Below, in pieces: positions 10,393-23,672 of a DNA stretch of 64,000 nt (its first letter is position 1; every line of letters starts with the position of its first letter). The stretch comes from Temnothorax longispinosus (taxonomy: Eukaryota > Arthropoda > Insecta > Hymenoptera > Formicidae), in NCBI RefSeq assembly GCF_030848805.1, contig NW_027270069.1, forward strand, positions 62,001-126,000, given 5' to 3'. Both the position numbers and the translations under genes were made by a program. The notes below the pieces were generated by a model that saw only the letters and a list, made by a program, of their open reading frames with translations, ran no database searches and was not told the DNA's origin.

Positions 10393-12074
10393 TACAGGGT
10401 GTTACTTGATTCGCGCTTACTACTTATACAGCGATATTCCTTATAAAAAATTGAGTCAAAAAGTCTTGATCTATTTTTTTCTATAATGTTTAATAAAGTA
10501 GTAACTATTGAGTAAAATCAATGCAAGTAGTTATCGTTAAGACGAAAACAAGGATGAAAAGTCTCGATTCTTTGTCGACTTCCGAAGGGTCAATAAAGTC
10601 ACAGAAATAGACGCGTATCCCTCGTTACGGATCTTCGCAACACTCAATAAGTTGCGGGGAACTTGGTGTCTTTCAATGCTGGACCTGAAAACGGATATTG
10701 GCAAGTGCCTTTATCTCCGAAAAGCAGAAAGATTACCGCGTTTATCATGCAAGCAAAAGCCTGATGCAATTCACGGTCATGCCGTTTGGACTGCACTTCG
10801 CTCCCGCAATGTTCCAACGTCTATTGGACACCGTACTGTCCGTACTCGGATCAGAGCTGGAACTCAACGTGTTTGTCTGCCTAGATATCATCGTTAAACG
10901 AATCTTCAACGAATACCTCTGCGTATTACAAGAAATATTCCACTGTCTCCGAAAAGCGCGCTTCCAACTCAATCCCGACAAGTGCCGCTTCTGTGTCAAT
11001 CGCATTAACTATCTCGGACACTTTATTTACTGCGAGGACATCCAGATCGACCTGAGAAGATCAGTGCCATCACAAATTGGTCCGTCCCACAGAACGTACG
11101 GCAAAACATACGACAGTTTTTGCGAGTGGCATCTTGGTATTGCCAATTTACCGAAAGATTCGCCATCATCTCCGTCTTGCTGATCGGACTTACACGTAAA
11201 AAGGCTAAATGAACCTAGGAAATCGCCGAACAACGTTCGATCAACTAAACCCTGTAACTACTGGTGCTAATATGTCTCGACTTCACGCGGCAGTTCATTC
11301 TTATACAGACAGATTTCCAACAGGATTGGTGGCCGTCTTGACACAATACATCCCGGAAAAAGAGCGGATGATCGCATACGCAAGTCGCACCCTCAATAAG
11401 GCCGAACGTAATTATCTGGACTGGAGTATCTGGCCGTCGTTTGGGGCATAAAGTAGATGCGTGGCTACCTAGAGAGATACCATTTCACTATTATCACCGA
11501 TAATTAATTTTTACGGTGGCTCCAAATGCTAGAATTCCTGACCGGATGGTTGATCCTTCAAAATCCAGTAATACAATTTCGAATTGAAATGCCGGAAGGA
11601 CACTAAACAAGATGGCCTGTCACGTCAACCTGTGATCCACGCCGTTACCAAACCATAAAGTGCCCATGATACTAATGCACGTAGCACTCCGCGAAGACTG
11701 CACCCCAGGACGTACCGGACTTCAAGATAAAGTGCGGCCGACTGTTCAAGCATGTGCTGTCACAACTTTAACTTAAAAAATACGCCGACGGAAGGACAGT
11801 AGAAGGAATGCATCCCCAAGGGACAACGGATTTCGAACCGCTATCATGCACCCACCGCCAGATATTTGGATATCTGGGGATAGCCGAAACGATTGCGTGA
11901 ATTACTTACCCGAGATGTTTCGCGACATTGCACGGTATATGTGTGGCAATGCCAGAACTGTCTCGTGCACAGACCGTCCAGGAGAAGCCCCAGCAGAAAT
12001 TAAGACTTTTTAGTTTATTTTGACGAGTAGGTACTACATGCTCCTAAAATTTGGACTTGTTTGAATACCCTGTA
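10393..12074 (+). mobile_element. Decayed Ty3/gypsy-type pol fragment, copy B
   Basis: Best preserved of the three copies. The RT region at 10650-11060 shows FISEKQKDYRVYH, then MPFGLHFAPAMFQ, which is the family's MPFGLxNAPxTFQ, then CRFCVNRINYLGHFI. RNase H-like sequence at 11270-11440 shows ERMIAYASRTLNKAERNYLDW in a single frame. An integrase zinc-finger relic follows near 11850-12000. The usual YxDD motif is replaced by VCLDII, so catalysis is lost. Frame changes occur between RT and RNase H. The boundaries are TACAGGGTGT and a matching ATACCCTGTA. Confidence 0.8.
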
Positions 12075-12267
12075 TATTATTATAATTTTTATAGTATTTT
12101 TATTATTTCATAGTTTGTTGAATATTATAAGTTTGAATATTATTGATTTACTAAATAATATAATACATACAGAAACATCGGCAAATGCAAATGCAAATAT
12201 TATGATTTCATTGGAAGACTAATTACTAGATAAAGAAATAATAATTCTTCAAGTATGTATATACACG

Positions 12268-12269
<2 letters not shown>

Positions 12270-12325
<56 letters not shown>
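12270..12325. repeat. (AT)n microsatellite
   Basis: Long pure TA tract located where copy A has about 800 bp of other sequence. Confidence 0.9.
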
Positions 12326-12486
12326 CGTTTGATAGTTTGATAGTTCTTGTTGATTTAATATTTTACATGAAACTATAATAGGCTTAAGAAATATTGGTAT
12401 AAAAGTTTATGTGTTACCTCAAATATAAATTCCAATTTTGTGTAAAACTGTTTGAATTATTACATATCAGTATTGGAAAGTAGTAC

Positions 12487-12971
12487 CAGAGAGAAACCTG
12501 AGAGCGGCCATCCGGCTTCGGGGGACGTCTGTCCTAATCTGCCCTCTGAGAAAGTGGACGTCAACTACGGCGTTACGCTCGGTAACAATCAGAGAGGACT
12601 CGGGTAACGATACATGGGTTCGTATCCATGCTATGGTTCGTGTCCGAACTACTCAGATGGAGGGGATATGCTGGTCGCGCAAGCCTTTCCTCTGTCCGTG
12701 TACGCTAGGCCCTCGGCAAGCTTCGAGCGGGGAGAGAAGGGCAGACATACGATCTGCTGTTTCTCTTGAGCTGTGACGTTGCCGCTTTGCACGGGCCGGC
12801 TTGCCGGCTATACCACGATGCCACGCATTTCGGGTATCGCGTCTCGTGTCTCGCCAAGTGCCGAGTCCCGAGTTGACAAATCGACGATACGCTATACCCG
12901 CTATATACGTTACATTTGCTTGTATACAAATTTTAATTTTTATATTTATAATTAAATAAATAAATAAATAA

Positions 12972-13019
<48 letters not shown>

Positions 13020-13390
13020 ATATATTTGAAATTTATAAATATATAAAGATTGCAAATATAATTAATTAAATAAATATTTGTAAACATAAAAACTAAAATT
13101 CGTAAATGTAATGTATAGAAATCACCGTTCTATGCTTTTCTATCTAAAAAAGTCTTACATTAAAAACCTTTACTTTGCATAATAAATTTTAAATTTAATA
13201 TTTAAATGCATACCAATAATTATATTATTAACTATATTGAGAAAAAAATGGTAGTTTATAATGTTTCTTGCACTCTTATTAAATTTATTTTACCTATGCA
13301 TGTTCAAGCGGCCAAATTACGAGCAACAACAGAAGGATAATTGGATAAAAATAAAAACACTTTCTTAAATAAACAATACACATGGGTAAC
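12487..13390. repeat. Left long terminal inverted repeat
   Basis: Pairs with 17561-18322. The outer part contains GC-rich sequence; an (ATAA)n/(AT)n tract near 12953-13022 makes this arm longer than its partner. The innermost match is CAATACACATG against CATGTGTATTG. Confidence 0.85.
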
Positions 13391-13393
13391 AGT

Positions 13394-14045
13394 GAGTTCT
13401 ATTATAATTCTCGTATAGTTCTGAACGTGTTCTAACGTTTATTTCTAAAGAGTTCTGACGATAAGCATTATTTATTCATATTTTAAATAATTTTTATCGA
13501 CCAAGAAAGACGCATTTACGGGTATGTGGGTGAGACGCTGTAGAAAATCTCGGAGTTCTGGCTTATATAAAATATTTTTCGTACAGTTCTAAGCATACTA
13601 AGACAATTTCTAAAGAGTTCCGGGCATTAGCAATGTTGTATAATTTTTAAATAAATTAATAACGCACGAAAATCAGGAATTTATCGAGAATAGGGTCTTT
13701 CTCGAGCAATAAGAATTATTTAAAAAATGAATAAATAATGCTTATTGCCAGAATAAAATGGGACAACGTTAGAACACGTTCAGAACTACACGAGAATTAT
13801 AGCAGAACTCACAGAACTGCCGAAATACGGCCAGCTTCTCACCTTATTTTCGATAAATTTCTGATTTTCGAGCGGTATTAATTTATTTAAAAATTATACA
13901 ACGTAGCTAGTGTTTGCTAAAGTTAATAAACATATATATGCAACGTAGCTAGTGGCGGGAACTCTTTAGAAAATGCTTTAGTATGCTCAGAACTATACGA
14001 AAAATATTTTATATAAGCCAAAACTCCGAGATTTCGCACAGCGTC
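13394..14045. repeat. Interlocked inverted repeats inside the 5.84-kb element
   Basis: 13397-13500 pairs with about 13708-13812 (GTTCTGAACGTGTTCTAACG and its complement). About 13540-13665 pairs with 13880-14045 (ATCTCGGAGTTCTGGC against GCCAAAACTCCGAGAT). A degenerate further copy follows to about 14220. No gene. Confidence 0.65.
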
Positions 14046-14478
14046 TCATCTTCTTCTGTCATGATTACTTTTCGGTTAATATTAATTTTTTTAAATATAA
14101 CACAAAGATTCTAACGCTCGGAACTCTTTAGAAAATGTTTCAATATGCTCAAAACTACTCAAAAAATATTTTACATAAACCGGAACTCCGAGATTTCAAC
14201 TGGCGTCTCAACCAGTATACTCGTTGCATTGTAATTTTTTTTTAGTACCTTATAATTAATTTTTTTGCTTTTATATGGCAAAACTCTTTATAGAACTGTT
14301 ATAAAACTATAGATCTTGCAAAATCTGATGAGATACAGTGGTGAAACTTGTGTAGGACAAAATGAGACGCTGCGTGAACATAGCGTCTCAGTTTGTACTG
14401 ACGCGTTTTTTGAAAGAAGCCAGAACTCTCAATAATTTGTGAGTTTCTGCAAAATGAGACGATAGCTTCACACACACG

Positions 14479-17293
14479 TTAGGAAGAGAATGTATAAAGA
14501 ATTATTAACGGAAATATTTTAATTTAAAAGATAATTAAAATATATATTTTTCAGGAATGTTTTATAGAGAAACGAAGAAAGTGAATAACGTTAAACTTTG
14601 CATGTTTTCTTCACTTTATTTTAAAAATTTATTTTTATTTTTTGAGTAACAAAAATGCTCTTTTTTCTGTTATATCCTGGTCACTATAAATGACAGACGA
14701 TGTAAATAATTCTAGCTGTTTTAGGTATCTGAAACGCAAAAAGCTAAAATTTTCTTATTCTGCAGAAGAAGTGTGGCTATCGTCTGAACTAGAACTAAAT
14801 CAATATTTCCATTCTGAGCGGCTTTTTTATTTAAAATATTATAACTTTTTTCAAAATTTTATTAGTGTTTTATTAAAAGAAAATGTTTATTCTAGTTCAG
14901 ACGATAGCCCATATCACTTATTCTGAATAAGAAAATTTTTGGTTTTTACGTTTCTGATACCTAGAACAGCTAGAATCATTTACTTCGTCTCTCATACTTT
15001 ACGTCTTTTAGTGATCAAGATATAATATAAAAGTAACAAAAAAGAATATTTTTCTTACTTAAAAAATAAAAATAGATTTTTAAAATAAGATTAAAAGAAC
15101 ATGCAAAGTTTAACGTTATACGCTTTCTTCGTTCCCCTATAAAAAATTCCTGAAAAATACCTATTTTTAAAGACCTTCTCCGGCTCCAGTCATACTCAAC
15201 TTGTATTCATGCTTAAAAAGAAAAATTTATTTTACTAAAGTTAATTTACTAAATATTACATATAACAACTAAAAAATAAGAAGTTAACTTCAAATCGCGT
15301 ACTTTACACAAGTATTTCTCGAAAACGAGTACCGCAAGGGTATTGAAACTTATCGCATATTATTAATTTCTATTTTTATATATAAAGCATCATATACTAG
15401 TCTTTCAAAAAGATTTAGAAAAAACTTTTTTCACAATTTATTAAAATGTCTGTTTCACAATACCTCGGAATAGGAATTCCGTGTTAAAAGTTAAAACTTT
15501 GAAGCTCAATATCTCGATTTTTAATACCGCAAAAGGTACTAAAATTTATACTACACATAAAGCACACCTGTAAATTAATGTATATTCACAGTTTCAAGAA
15601 AATTTAGAGAAAATCGATTTTCCGGAGAACGTCCTTAAGATCTTTCAAACCAGAATACGCTTTTGTAATTTATTATTTGTCATTAACATATTTTATTATT
15701 AATCACATACATATAAGTGTGAGAAAGCATATGGTACAAAATAATTTCAATATTTAAATTATTGTAATAATAAAGAAATCAATTATTTACATTTTCTTCT
15801 GTGTGTGTATGTGTGATGTTATTGACAATAGTTTCTTTGCACGTTTACATTTCTTTTGCAGATTTTTTACACGCTTAATTTTTACAAGTGTGATGTCAAA
15901 TACAGACAAGATTTTTGTTTATCTGCTATAAGCGTTATTTTGAATGTAAGATTTTAATAATCAAATGTTTTTAATAATCAAACATTTTCAAACTGCAAGC
16001 GAGGGACAAGCAATATCATCTACAGCATGTATCCTTAAAATACTACGATCTTTTCTAGCAGCACTAGCCACTAGCGTATAATTTGTCCGCCGACATTACT
16101 AATTTCTTCTGCAGCAACACATAAAATGTTGAACAGTTTTCTCGAATGGTTGTAATAACGTCTGTATGTCCTTGCATTATTAATTCGTTAAGGTATTGCT
16201 CACATTCTCATTCTATTAACAAAATTTTGAAAAAAGTTATAATATTTTTAATAATATTTTAAATAAAATTTAAAACTATTAATTTAGAAATTACATCTTC
16301 TGACCAAAAGCGTTGGTCGAAATTAATAATGTCTCGATGATTGATCCGAAAAAGTGTGCTGTGTGAATCCGACAAAGCGAGTTGGCTCACGGTTTTTTCA
16401 ATGTTTATATCGGTAAAGACGTTATATATTGCCAGTTACTGTCGATTTAAGCTGCTTTAACTGTTATTCTATTCACTGGCAAAATAAATTTATTATTCTG
16501 ATTTTTAATAATATAAGAGAAATAAGACCGTTTTATGTGACCGTTATACAATCAATCAATATTAAATAAGCCGTGTACGATCCGAGCTTGGATCTTAATA
16601 GCCTAAATAATATTTTTTATGTATAATTACACGTATATTTTTTCCAATCTTAATAAATTGCGCGCTGACTAACTTGTCAGACTTACAACACAGCTCCTGT
16701 TAGAGTAGTAAATTCTTTACTATTATTTAAATCGATTTAATTAGAGGGGTGTGAGGGGATTTTATTAATCCAATAGGAGCTGTGTTGTAAGTCTGACAAG
16801 TTAATTGGCGCGTATTATAGTTGATTAAAGTTGGAAAAATATGTAAATATAGTATATAAAAAATATTATTAGGCTACTATAAAATCTAAGCTCAGATCGT
16901 AAATGGTTTATTTAATATTAATTAATAATATTTTTGATAAAAAAGCCGCCTAGAACCTAGAATGGAAATATTGGTTTAATTTTAGTTCAGACTATAGCCA
17001 CATATACTTCTTCTGAATAAGAAAATTTTAGCTTTTTGCGTTTCAGATACCTAGAACAGCTAGAATTATTTACACCGTCTGTCATTTATGGTGACCAGGA
17101 TATAACAGAAAAGAAGAGCATTTTTGTTACTTAAAAAATAAAAATAAATTTTTAAAATAAGGTGAAGAGAACATGCAAAGTTTAACGTTATTCACTTTCT
17201 TCGTTTCCCTATAAAAAGTTCCTGAAAAATATATATTTTAAAGATCTTTTAAATCAGAATACCTCCGTTAATAATTCTTTACATTCTCTTCCT
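14479..17293. repeat. Second-level inverted repeat pair nested in the 5.84-kb element
   Basis: 14479-14813 and about 16960-17293 are inverted copies, beginning GTTAGGAAGAGAATGT on the left. A third copy of most of this arm lies inverted at about 14895-15160, directly back to back with the left copy. The frame at 14690-14926 spans this symmetry and is not a credible gene. The pair may be the ends of a separate element that inserted here. Confidence 0.7.
16555..16925. repeat. Third-level inverted repeat
   Basis: About 16555-16730 pairs with 16765-16925, sharing ACTTGTCAGACTTACAACAC and its complement around a short spacer. It is nested within the second-level pair. Confidence 0.7.
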
Positions 17294-17560
17294 GACAGAA
17301 GAGATTTTACCACTTCTCAATATAAATATAAATTTATCTTGTTATGGTTTTATTCGATTATTCCGGCGTTTTTATATTTGTGATTTAATTAGATTATTGT
17401 TTACTTTGTTTATATTATTAGATAATTGTTTAATGTTTTCGTCTAGACTAATGTTTAATGTTTTAGTATGTAAACTTGAACATTAATTATCATGTTTTTT
17501 TATATTTATCTTCTTCTATCGTAGTAATCCGTTCCGAAGAAGACTAAGTACAGTCGAAAC

Positions 17561-18322
17561 GTTAAGCATGTGTATTGTTTATTTAAGAAATTGTTTTTAT
17601 TGTAATTCAATATCTCTCTGTTGTTGCTCGAGGCCGCTTATAAACATTAATAGCTAATATAAATTTAATAAGAGTAAAAAGAACATTATGAACTACTTTT
17701 TTCATATAGTTAATATGTAATTATTGTTATGCATTTCAATATTAAATTTAAATACTATTATGCTAAAGTAAAGGTTTTTAATGTAAGACTTTTTTTTTAT
17801 ATAAGAGCAAATTTGCCAGAACGGGGATTTCTATACATTACATTTACGAATTTTTATGTTTATAAATATTTTTTTAATTAATTATAATTGCAATCTTTAT
17901 ATTTATAAATTTCAAATATATACAAGCAAATGTAACGTATATAGCGGGTATAGCGCATCGTCGATTTGCCAACGCGAGACTCGGCATTCGGCGAGACGCG
18001 AGGAGCGATACCCGAAATGCATGGCATCGTGGCATAGCCGGCGCGTGCTAAGCAGCTACGTCACAGCTCAAGCGAGAAGGAGACAGCAGATCGTATGTCT
18101 GCCCTTCTCTCCCCGCTCGAAGCTTGCCGAGTATCGAGTCAGCCGACTGGCATATCCCTTCCATCTGAGTAGTTCGGACACGAACCATAGCACGGACACG
18201 AACCATGCGTGTACCGTTACCGAGCGTAACGACGTAGTTGACGTCCACTTTCTCAGGCGGCGCGTCAGTATACGTCCGCTGGAACGGAATGATCCCGGTG
18301 GCCGCTCTCAGGTTTCTCTCTG
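17561..18322. repeat. Right long terminal inverted repeat
   Basis: Inverted partner of 12487-13390. The reading frame across 17856-18326 lies in this arm and has no recognisable domain. Confidence 0.85.
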
Positions 18323-18383
18323 GTAGTACTTTGAAAATAATAATAAAAAATATTTTATATAAAAAAATGAATCCGCTTGTATG

Positions 18384-18524
18384 TATAAAAAATTGAAATA
18401 AAAAGGGCCAATAACCGAGCAACAAAAGGTGTTAAATAATTACTTATTAAAGATGTTAAGTAAGTAATTATTTAACATCTTTCGTTGCTCAGTTATTGGC
18501 TCTTTTTATTTCAATTTTTTATAT
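18384..18524. repeat. Hairpin repeat (MITE-like) in copy B
   Basis: About 60-bp arms with a short loop near 18445-18459; the fuller version of 7396-7525. It includes GGGCCAATAAC paired with GTTATTGGCTC. Confidence 0.75.
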
Positions 18525-18808
18525 ATTTATTAATGCATCATTACACTCTTAAGCATGTACCGCGTAGTATCTCCAAATTCGAGGTACTAATTTCTAAATG
18601 GAAATGACATTTGGAGTTACATGCTGCTAGGAGATACTTTTCCCGGTACAGTAGCACGAGGTACGGAATACACGAGGTACTGATAAAGAAGGAGGTACCG
18701 ATTGGAGGTACCGCACTTATAAATTCACGGTACAATTTTTTAGGAGATACAGTTTTAGGAGGTACAGTTTTTTAGGGGGCTTCCCGTATGTACCCCGTAC
18801 CTCGTACG

Positions 18809-21800
18809 TACAGGGTGTATCAAGACGATACAGAGCGGTACGGCAGGTTGCCCATTCGAGCAGGCGCGCATGGTCGTTCACAATTGCGTTGACTTCGGTG
18901 CATCACCTATAATCACTCGCATATCTTTTTTACAATAAAATGGACTTTGTAGCGCCCGAAGTTGCAATACAATTGTGACGGATTTCCGTAGCAGTAACGT
19001 TAAAACAGAAGTCGAGATGACAATATAGGTTATGAAATAAATTTTATTAAGAAAACGAAAGACATTTTCTCTCTTACGAAAAAAGCTCGTACCATAGTCC
19101 ATCATAATCATTATATATTATAATTTTATTACTTAAATTATTTTTTGCACACAATGTTTATGCACAGGACAAAAGTCAGCAATTAGTATATGTGTGCAAA
19201 TTTAAATTATAAGTCGGCGAATAAATTTCATTCAATGTAAAAGTTTAAATAATGGCAGAAATCACCATTAACAAATCTTACAATATTTATTTTGTTTAAT
19301 TAATAAATAATTTATCATTAAATTGATAATCAATTTAATATATCAATAATAATGAGCATTATATAATTTTTTATATAAATGATGCTGCTGCATCTTAAAA
19401 ATCTTAATCTTAATCTCATAAACAAGAGGTTTATTAGTATAAAATATGATACATTTTAAATATGATGCTAATAAATAGTTTATATAAGCAAATTATCATA
19501 ATATTTAATGAATACTTTTTAGTAATAAATTCCTTGTAGATTTAAATGAGATTCAGTAGCATTATTTACATAAAGATGCTTATTAGCATCAGTATATTAA
19601 ATTAATTATTAATGTTAATGATGAAATATTAATAATCTGAAATAAATGTTGTTAGACATAAGATCCGCTGATAATCGTTTTTATCGTTATAAATAACGAT
19701 GGAAACGGTTATCAACGGATCTCGTGCCTAATAACACTTATTTCAGATTATTAATATATAGATATAATATATATATATATATTGTCACGTCTTTTTCACT
19801 CCCGGAGCGGTCCGGGCCGTGTGACGGATCAAAAGGAGAAGGAGAGAAGGATGATAGGCCTCTCCGGCAGTTCTCTCGCACCCCCGACACTCCACTAACC
19901 GAATTTTATTGTTGGGCGCCTGACGCGTGAATTCGCGTCCGCGAAATCGCGAGAAACTAAAGAGAGAGACGCAAGGCGAAATAAGTCGGTGTGCGAGGAA
20001 TCGGCTAGCTCGACCTAATAGCAGAACGCGCTCTCAGAAAAGATTTTTAATAACGAGACAAAAAATATTCTTGACATGTTTAATCTTATCACAACCTGAA
20101 GTAGTATAAAAATAAAATAATATTGAGATTAAATCAATAATTCCTATTCTCTTCTCTCAAATAAAATAAGATTGACTTAATATCTTGAGACAAGAATATA
20201 TAAATTTAAGCTTATACATTCTTGCGTTTAGACTAATCTTCACGCGACGTTATAAGTTATAATGTCGCGGAATAAAACGGCTTCCTATCAAATACGTTTT
20301 GTATGATCATAAGTCTAAAATCATAAATCATAAAAATAATCGAAAATCATACGTTTTGTATAAAAACGTAATAATAAAATGTTACAAAATAATAGCTGTT
20401 TTTGTTCATAAATACCTTTATTTTGTTCTATCACAAAAAGGATTTTGAAAAAATAATATAATAGATTCCTAACAATCTACAAATTCTCTTTTTGCAAGAA
20501 TAGAATAAGATTTTTTTTTCAGATTCGTCTATTATTGAATCAAGAATATTATAGGATTGTCACAAAGTTCTATCTGCATCTTTCTGAGAAAGTTAGAGAG
20601 ATAGTATCACGAATATTTTATTCTAAACTTAAGAAATTTTCTATTTAAGATTAAAATATTGTTGTTTCAATACTAAATATTTATTACTAACTAATTAATA
20701 TAATATATATTAATATATATTATATCTAACTTTCTCAGAAAGATGCAGATAGAACTGTGTGACAATCCTATAATATTCTTGATTCAATAATAGACGAATC
20801 TGAAAAAAAAATCTTATTCTATTCTTGCAAAAAGAGAATTTGTAGATTGTTAGGAATCTATTATATTATTTTTTCAAGATCCTTTTTGTGATAGAACAAA
20901 ATAAAGGTATTTATGAACAAAAACAGCTATTATTTTGTAACATTTTATTATTACGTTTTTATACAAAACGTATGATTTTCGATTATTTTTATGATTTATG
21001 ATTTTAGACTTATGATCATACAAAACGTATTTGATAGGAAGCCGTTTTATTCCGCGACATTATAACTTATAACGTCGCGTGAAGATTAGTCTAAACGCAA
21101 GAATGTATAAGCTTAAATTTATATATTCTTGTCTCAAGATATTAAGTCAATCTTATTTTATTTGAGAGAAGAGAATAGGAATTATTGATTTAATCTCAAT
21201 ATTATTTTATTTTTATACTACTTCAGGTTGTGATAAGATTAAACATGTCAAGAATATTTTTTGTCTCGTTATTAAAAATCTTTTCTGAGAGCGCGTTCTG
21301 CTATTAGGTCGAGCTAGCCGATTCCTCGCACACCGACTTATTTCGCCTTGCGTCTCTCTCTTTAGTTTCTCGCGATTTCGCGGACGCGAATTCACGCGTC
21401 AGGCGCCCAACAATAAAATTCGGTTAGTGGAGTGTCGGGGGTGCGAGAGAACTGCCGGAGAGGCCTATCATCCTTCTCTCCTTCTCCTTTTGATCCGTCA
21501 CACGGCCCGGACCGCTCCGGGAGTGAAAAAGACGTGACAATATATATATATATTATATCTATATATTAATAATCTGAAATAAGTGTTATTAGGCACGAGA
21601 TCCGTTGATAACCGTTTCCATCGTTATTTATAACGATAAAAACGATTATCAGCGGATCTTATGTCTAACAACATTTATTTCAGATTATTAATATTTCATC
21701 ATTAACATTAATAATTAATTTAATATACTGATGCTAATAAGCATCTTTATGTAAATAATGCTACTGAATCTCATTTAAATCTACAAGGAATTTATTACTA

Positions 21801-22507
21801 AAAAGTATTCATTAAATATTATGATAATTTGCTTATATAAACTATTTATTAGCATCATATTTAAAATGTATCATATTTTATACTAATAACCTCTTGTTTA
21901 TGAGATTAAGATTAAGATTTTTAAGATGCAGCAGCATCATTTATATAAAAAATTATATAATGCTCATTATTATTGATATATTAAATTGATTATCAATTTA
22001 ATGATAAATTATTTATTAATTAAACAAAATGAATATTGTAAGATTTGTTAATGGTGATTTCTGCCATTATTTAAACTTACATTGAATGAAATTTATTCGC
22101 CGACTTATAATTTAAATTTGCACACATATACTAATTGCTGACTTTTGTCCTGTGCATAAACATTGTGTGCAAAAAATAATTTAAGTAATAAAATTATAAT
22201 ATATAATGATTATGATGGACTATGGTACGAGCTTTTTTCGTAAGACAGAAAATGTCTTTCGTTTTCTTAACAAAATTTATTTCATAACCTATATTGTCAT
22301 CTCGACTTCTGTTTTAACGTTACTGCTACGGAAATCCGTCACAATTGTATTGCAACTTCGGGCGCTACAAAGTCCATTTTATTGTAAAAAGATATGCGAG
22401 TGATTATAGGTGATGCACCGAAGTCAACGCAATTGTGAACGACCATGCGCGCCTGCTCGAATGGGCAACCTGCCGTACCGCTCTGTATCGTCTTGATACA
22501 CCCTGTA
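18809..22507. repeat. Near-perfect 3.7-kb palindrome
   Basis: Left arm 18809-20597 (1789 bp) and right arm 20725-22507 (1783 bp) flank a 127-bp spacer. Only scattered differences are seen by eye, for example ACAAAG against ACACAG next to the spacer. Identical 60-codon frames on opposite strands (19927-20109 and 21213-21395) are mirror images produced by the symmetry and have no recognised domain. Each arm contains TGTCACGTC after a TA tract and a GC-rich segment with GGGCGCC, which could be part of an LTR. That reading is weak. Confidence 0.9.
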
Positions 22508-22871
22508 CATATGTACCTCGTATAAATGTGTACCTCCTACATATGTACCTCGTACAAAAGACATTCGCGAAGCACTCGACGCGGACGCGTGCACGGACGT
22601 GTCATAGAAGGTACAGTTTTTTAGGGGGCTTTCCGTATATACCTCCTACATACGTACCTCGTATACGTAGCCAACCATGGCATGATCGCGACATTTGTTG
22701 AACGAAAGACATTCGCGAATAGCAGCGGGCAATATTATATCATATATCCAATTCGAAACTTTATTACTCTTTTTAAACTGAATTTGTTTCTTAAGATAAT
22801 TTTTGAAAAATTATATATTTGCGCTGGTATGACATATGTAGACTATATATAACGTTTACTTTAAATTAAGA

Positions 22872-22935
22872 AGTAGTCGACCACGTAAGGCAGTTGGCTC
22901 ACGATGCAGAGGTCCCGAGTTCAAATCCCACCAAG
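22872..22935 (+). other. tRNA-like / SINE-like fragment
   Basis: Contains a B-box-like GAGTTCAAATCCC preceded by GCAGTTGGC. The T-stem does not pair well and no acceptor stem was found, so this is not a functional tRNA. It may be a relic of a tRNA-derived SINE. Confidence 0.3.
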
Positions 22936-23672
22936 GTAAGTGTGTTTTTCAAATACAAAAAAATATTTATAATCATAGACTGCATCTTAAGAAACAAATT
23001 TAGTTAAAAAATAATAATAAAATTTCGAAATAAATAATTTTTTTTGTCGGGTGAATATTCGTTGCCCATAACGTACTTCCTAACTTCGAGGTACCATGTA
23101 CCTCCAATTTTTGGCGACACATGCTTAAGAGTGACTTATGTCCCTCGTAATTACGTAGGGACAAAATTTTAACATGTACCTCCAATTTTTGGCGACACAT
23201 GCTTAAGAGTGTACATATTTGAAACACGAAACGGATATGCTTGAAATTCAGACATCTATTGATAACAAATATTTCCGTTAACATGGAAATAGATATTTAC
23301 GAATATTGTAATGTGTCAATATAACTGAAGAAAATGCATTTACGTATATTTGTAGATATTTATTAAAACACTGTCTTGTAAAGCATATATATGTGAAATG
23401 TGTAAATTATTGTACTTTTAGAGAAAGTATAGTGATTTAAACACTTTAAATAATATGGTAATTTCTGTATTAACAGAAAATGCATTTGGCCAAGTTCTCT
23501 ATTTCTACTGTATAGAAAGAAATGTATACAAAATTATTTGAAACTTTATTTATTAATTATTATTAAGCAACCTAACATGGTGCAAAATATTACAAACATT
23601 TTTTCAACAATTAAAACTACATAATTAAATAAAAAATGTTCATGTTTACCAACTATGTATGTACCTATATAG

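Larger units (their letters stand above)
12487..18322. mobile_element. 5.84-kb foldback transposon of nested inverted repeats
   Basis: The element begins CAGAGAGAAACCTGAGAGCG and ends with the reverse complement. GTAGTAC is duplicated at 12480-12486 and 18323-18329 and occurs once in the empty site of copy A (7335-7341). The outer arms are long: 12487 to about 13390, and about 17561 to 18322. Their outer 400 bp is GC-rich and their inner part AT-rich. No transposase frame is present; frames in the arms do not resemble known proteins. Further inverted repeats lie inside. With a 7-bp duplication it fits no superfamily cleanly; P-like or hAT-like elements (7-8 bp) are possible. Presumably nonautonomous. 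Confidence 0.85.
18544..23211. mobile_element. 4.67-kb TA-flanked element containing a giant palindrome
   Basis: The ends CACTCTTAAGCATGT and ACATGCTTAAGAGTG form the terminal inverted repeat, with TA at 18542-18543 and 23212-23213. Copy A has the uninterrupted CATCATTACATATTTG with one TA, so the insertion is direct. The subterminal zones (18544-18808 and 22508-23211) are rich in GGTACC/GAGGTAC-like words. At the right end a 40-bp terminal block is duplicated (23094-23133 and 23172-23211). No transposase is visible. The TA duplication points to a Tc1/mariner-type mechanism; that is inference. Confidence 0.85.

Noticed and set aside
17856..18326. 156-codon frame as transposase of the 5.84-kb element
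   Set aside because: It lies inside the terminal inverted repeat, is biased and shows no transposase motif.
19927..21395. Two identical 60-codon frames on opposite strands as a gene pair
   Set aside because: They are mirror images generated by the palindrome arms; no domain, start context or codon bias supports coding.
22872..22935. Functional tRNA gene
   Set aside because: Only a B-box-like core fits; the T-stem and acceptor stem do not pair.
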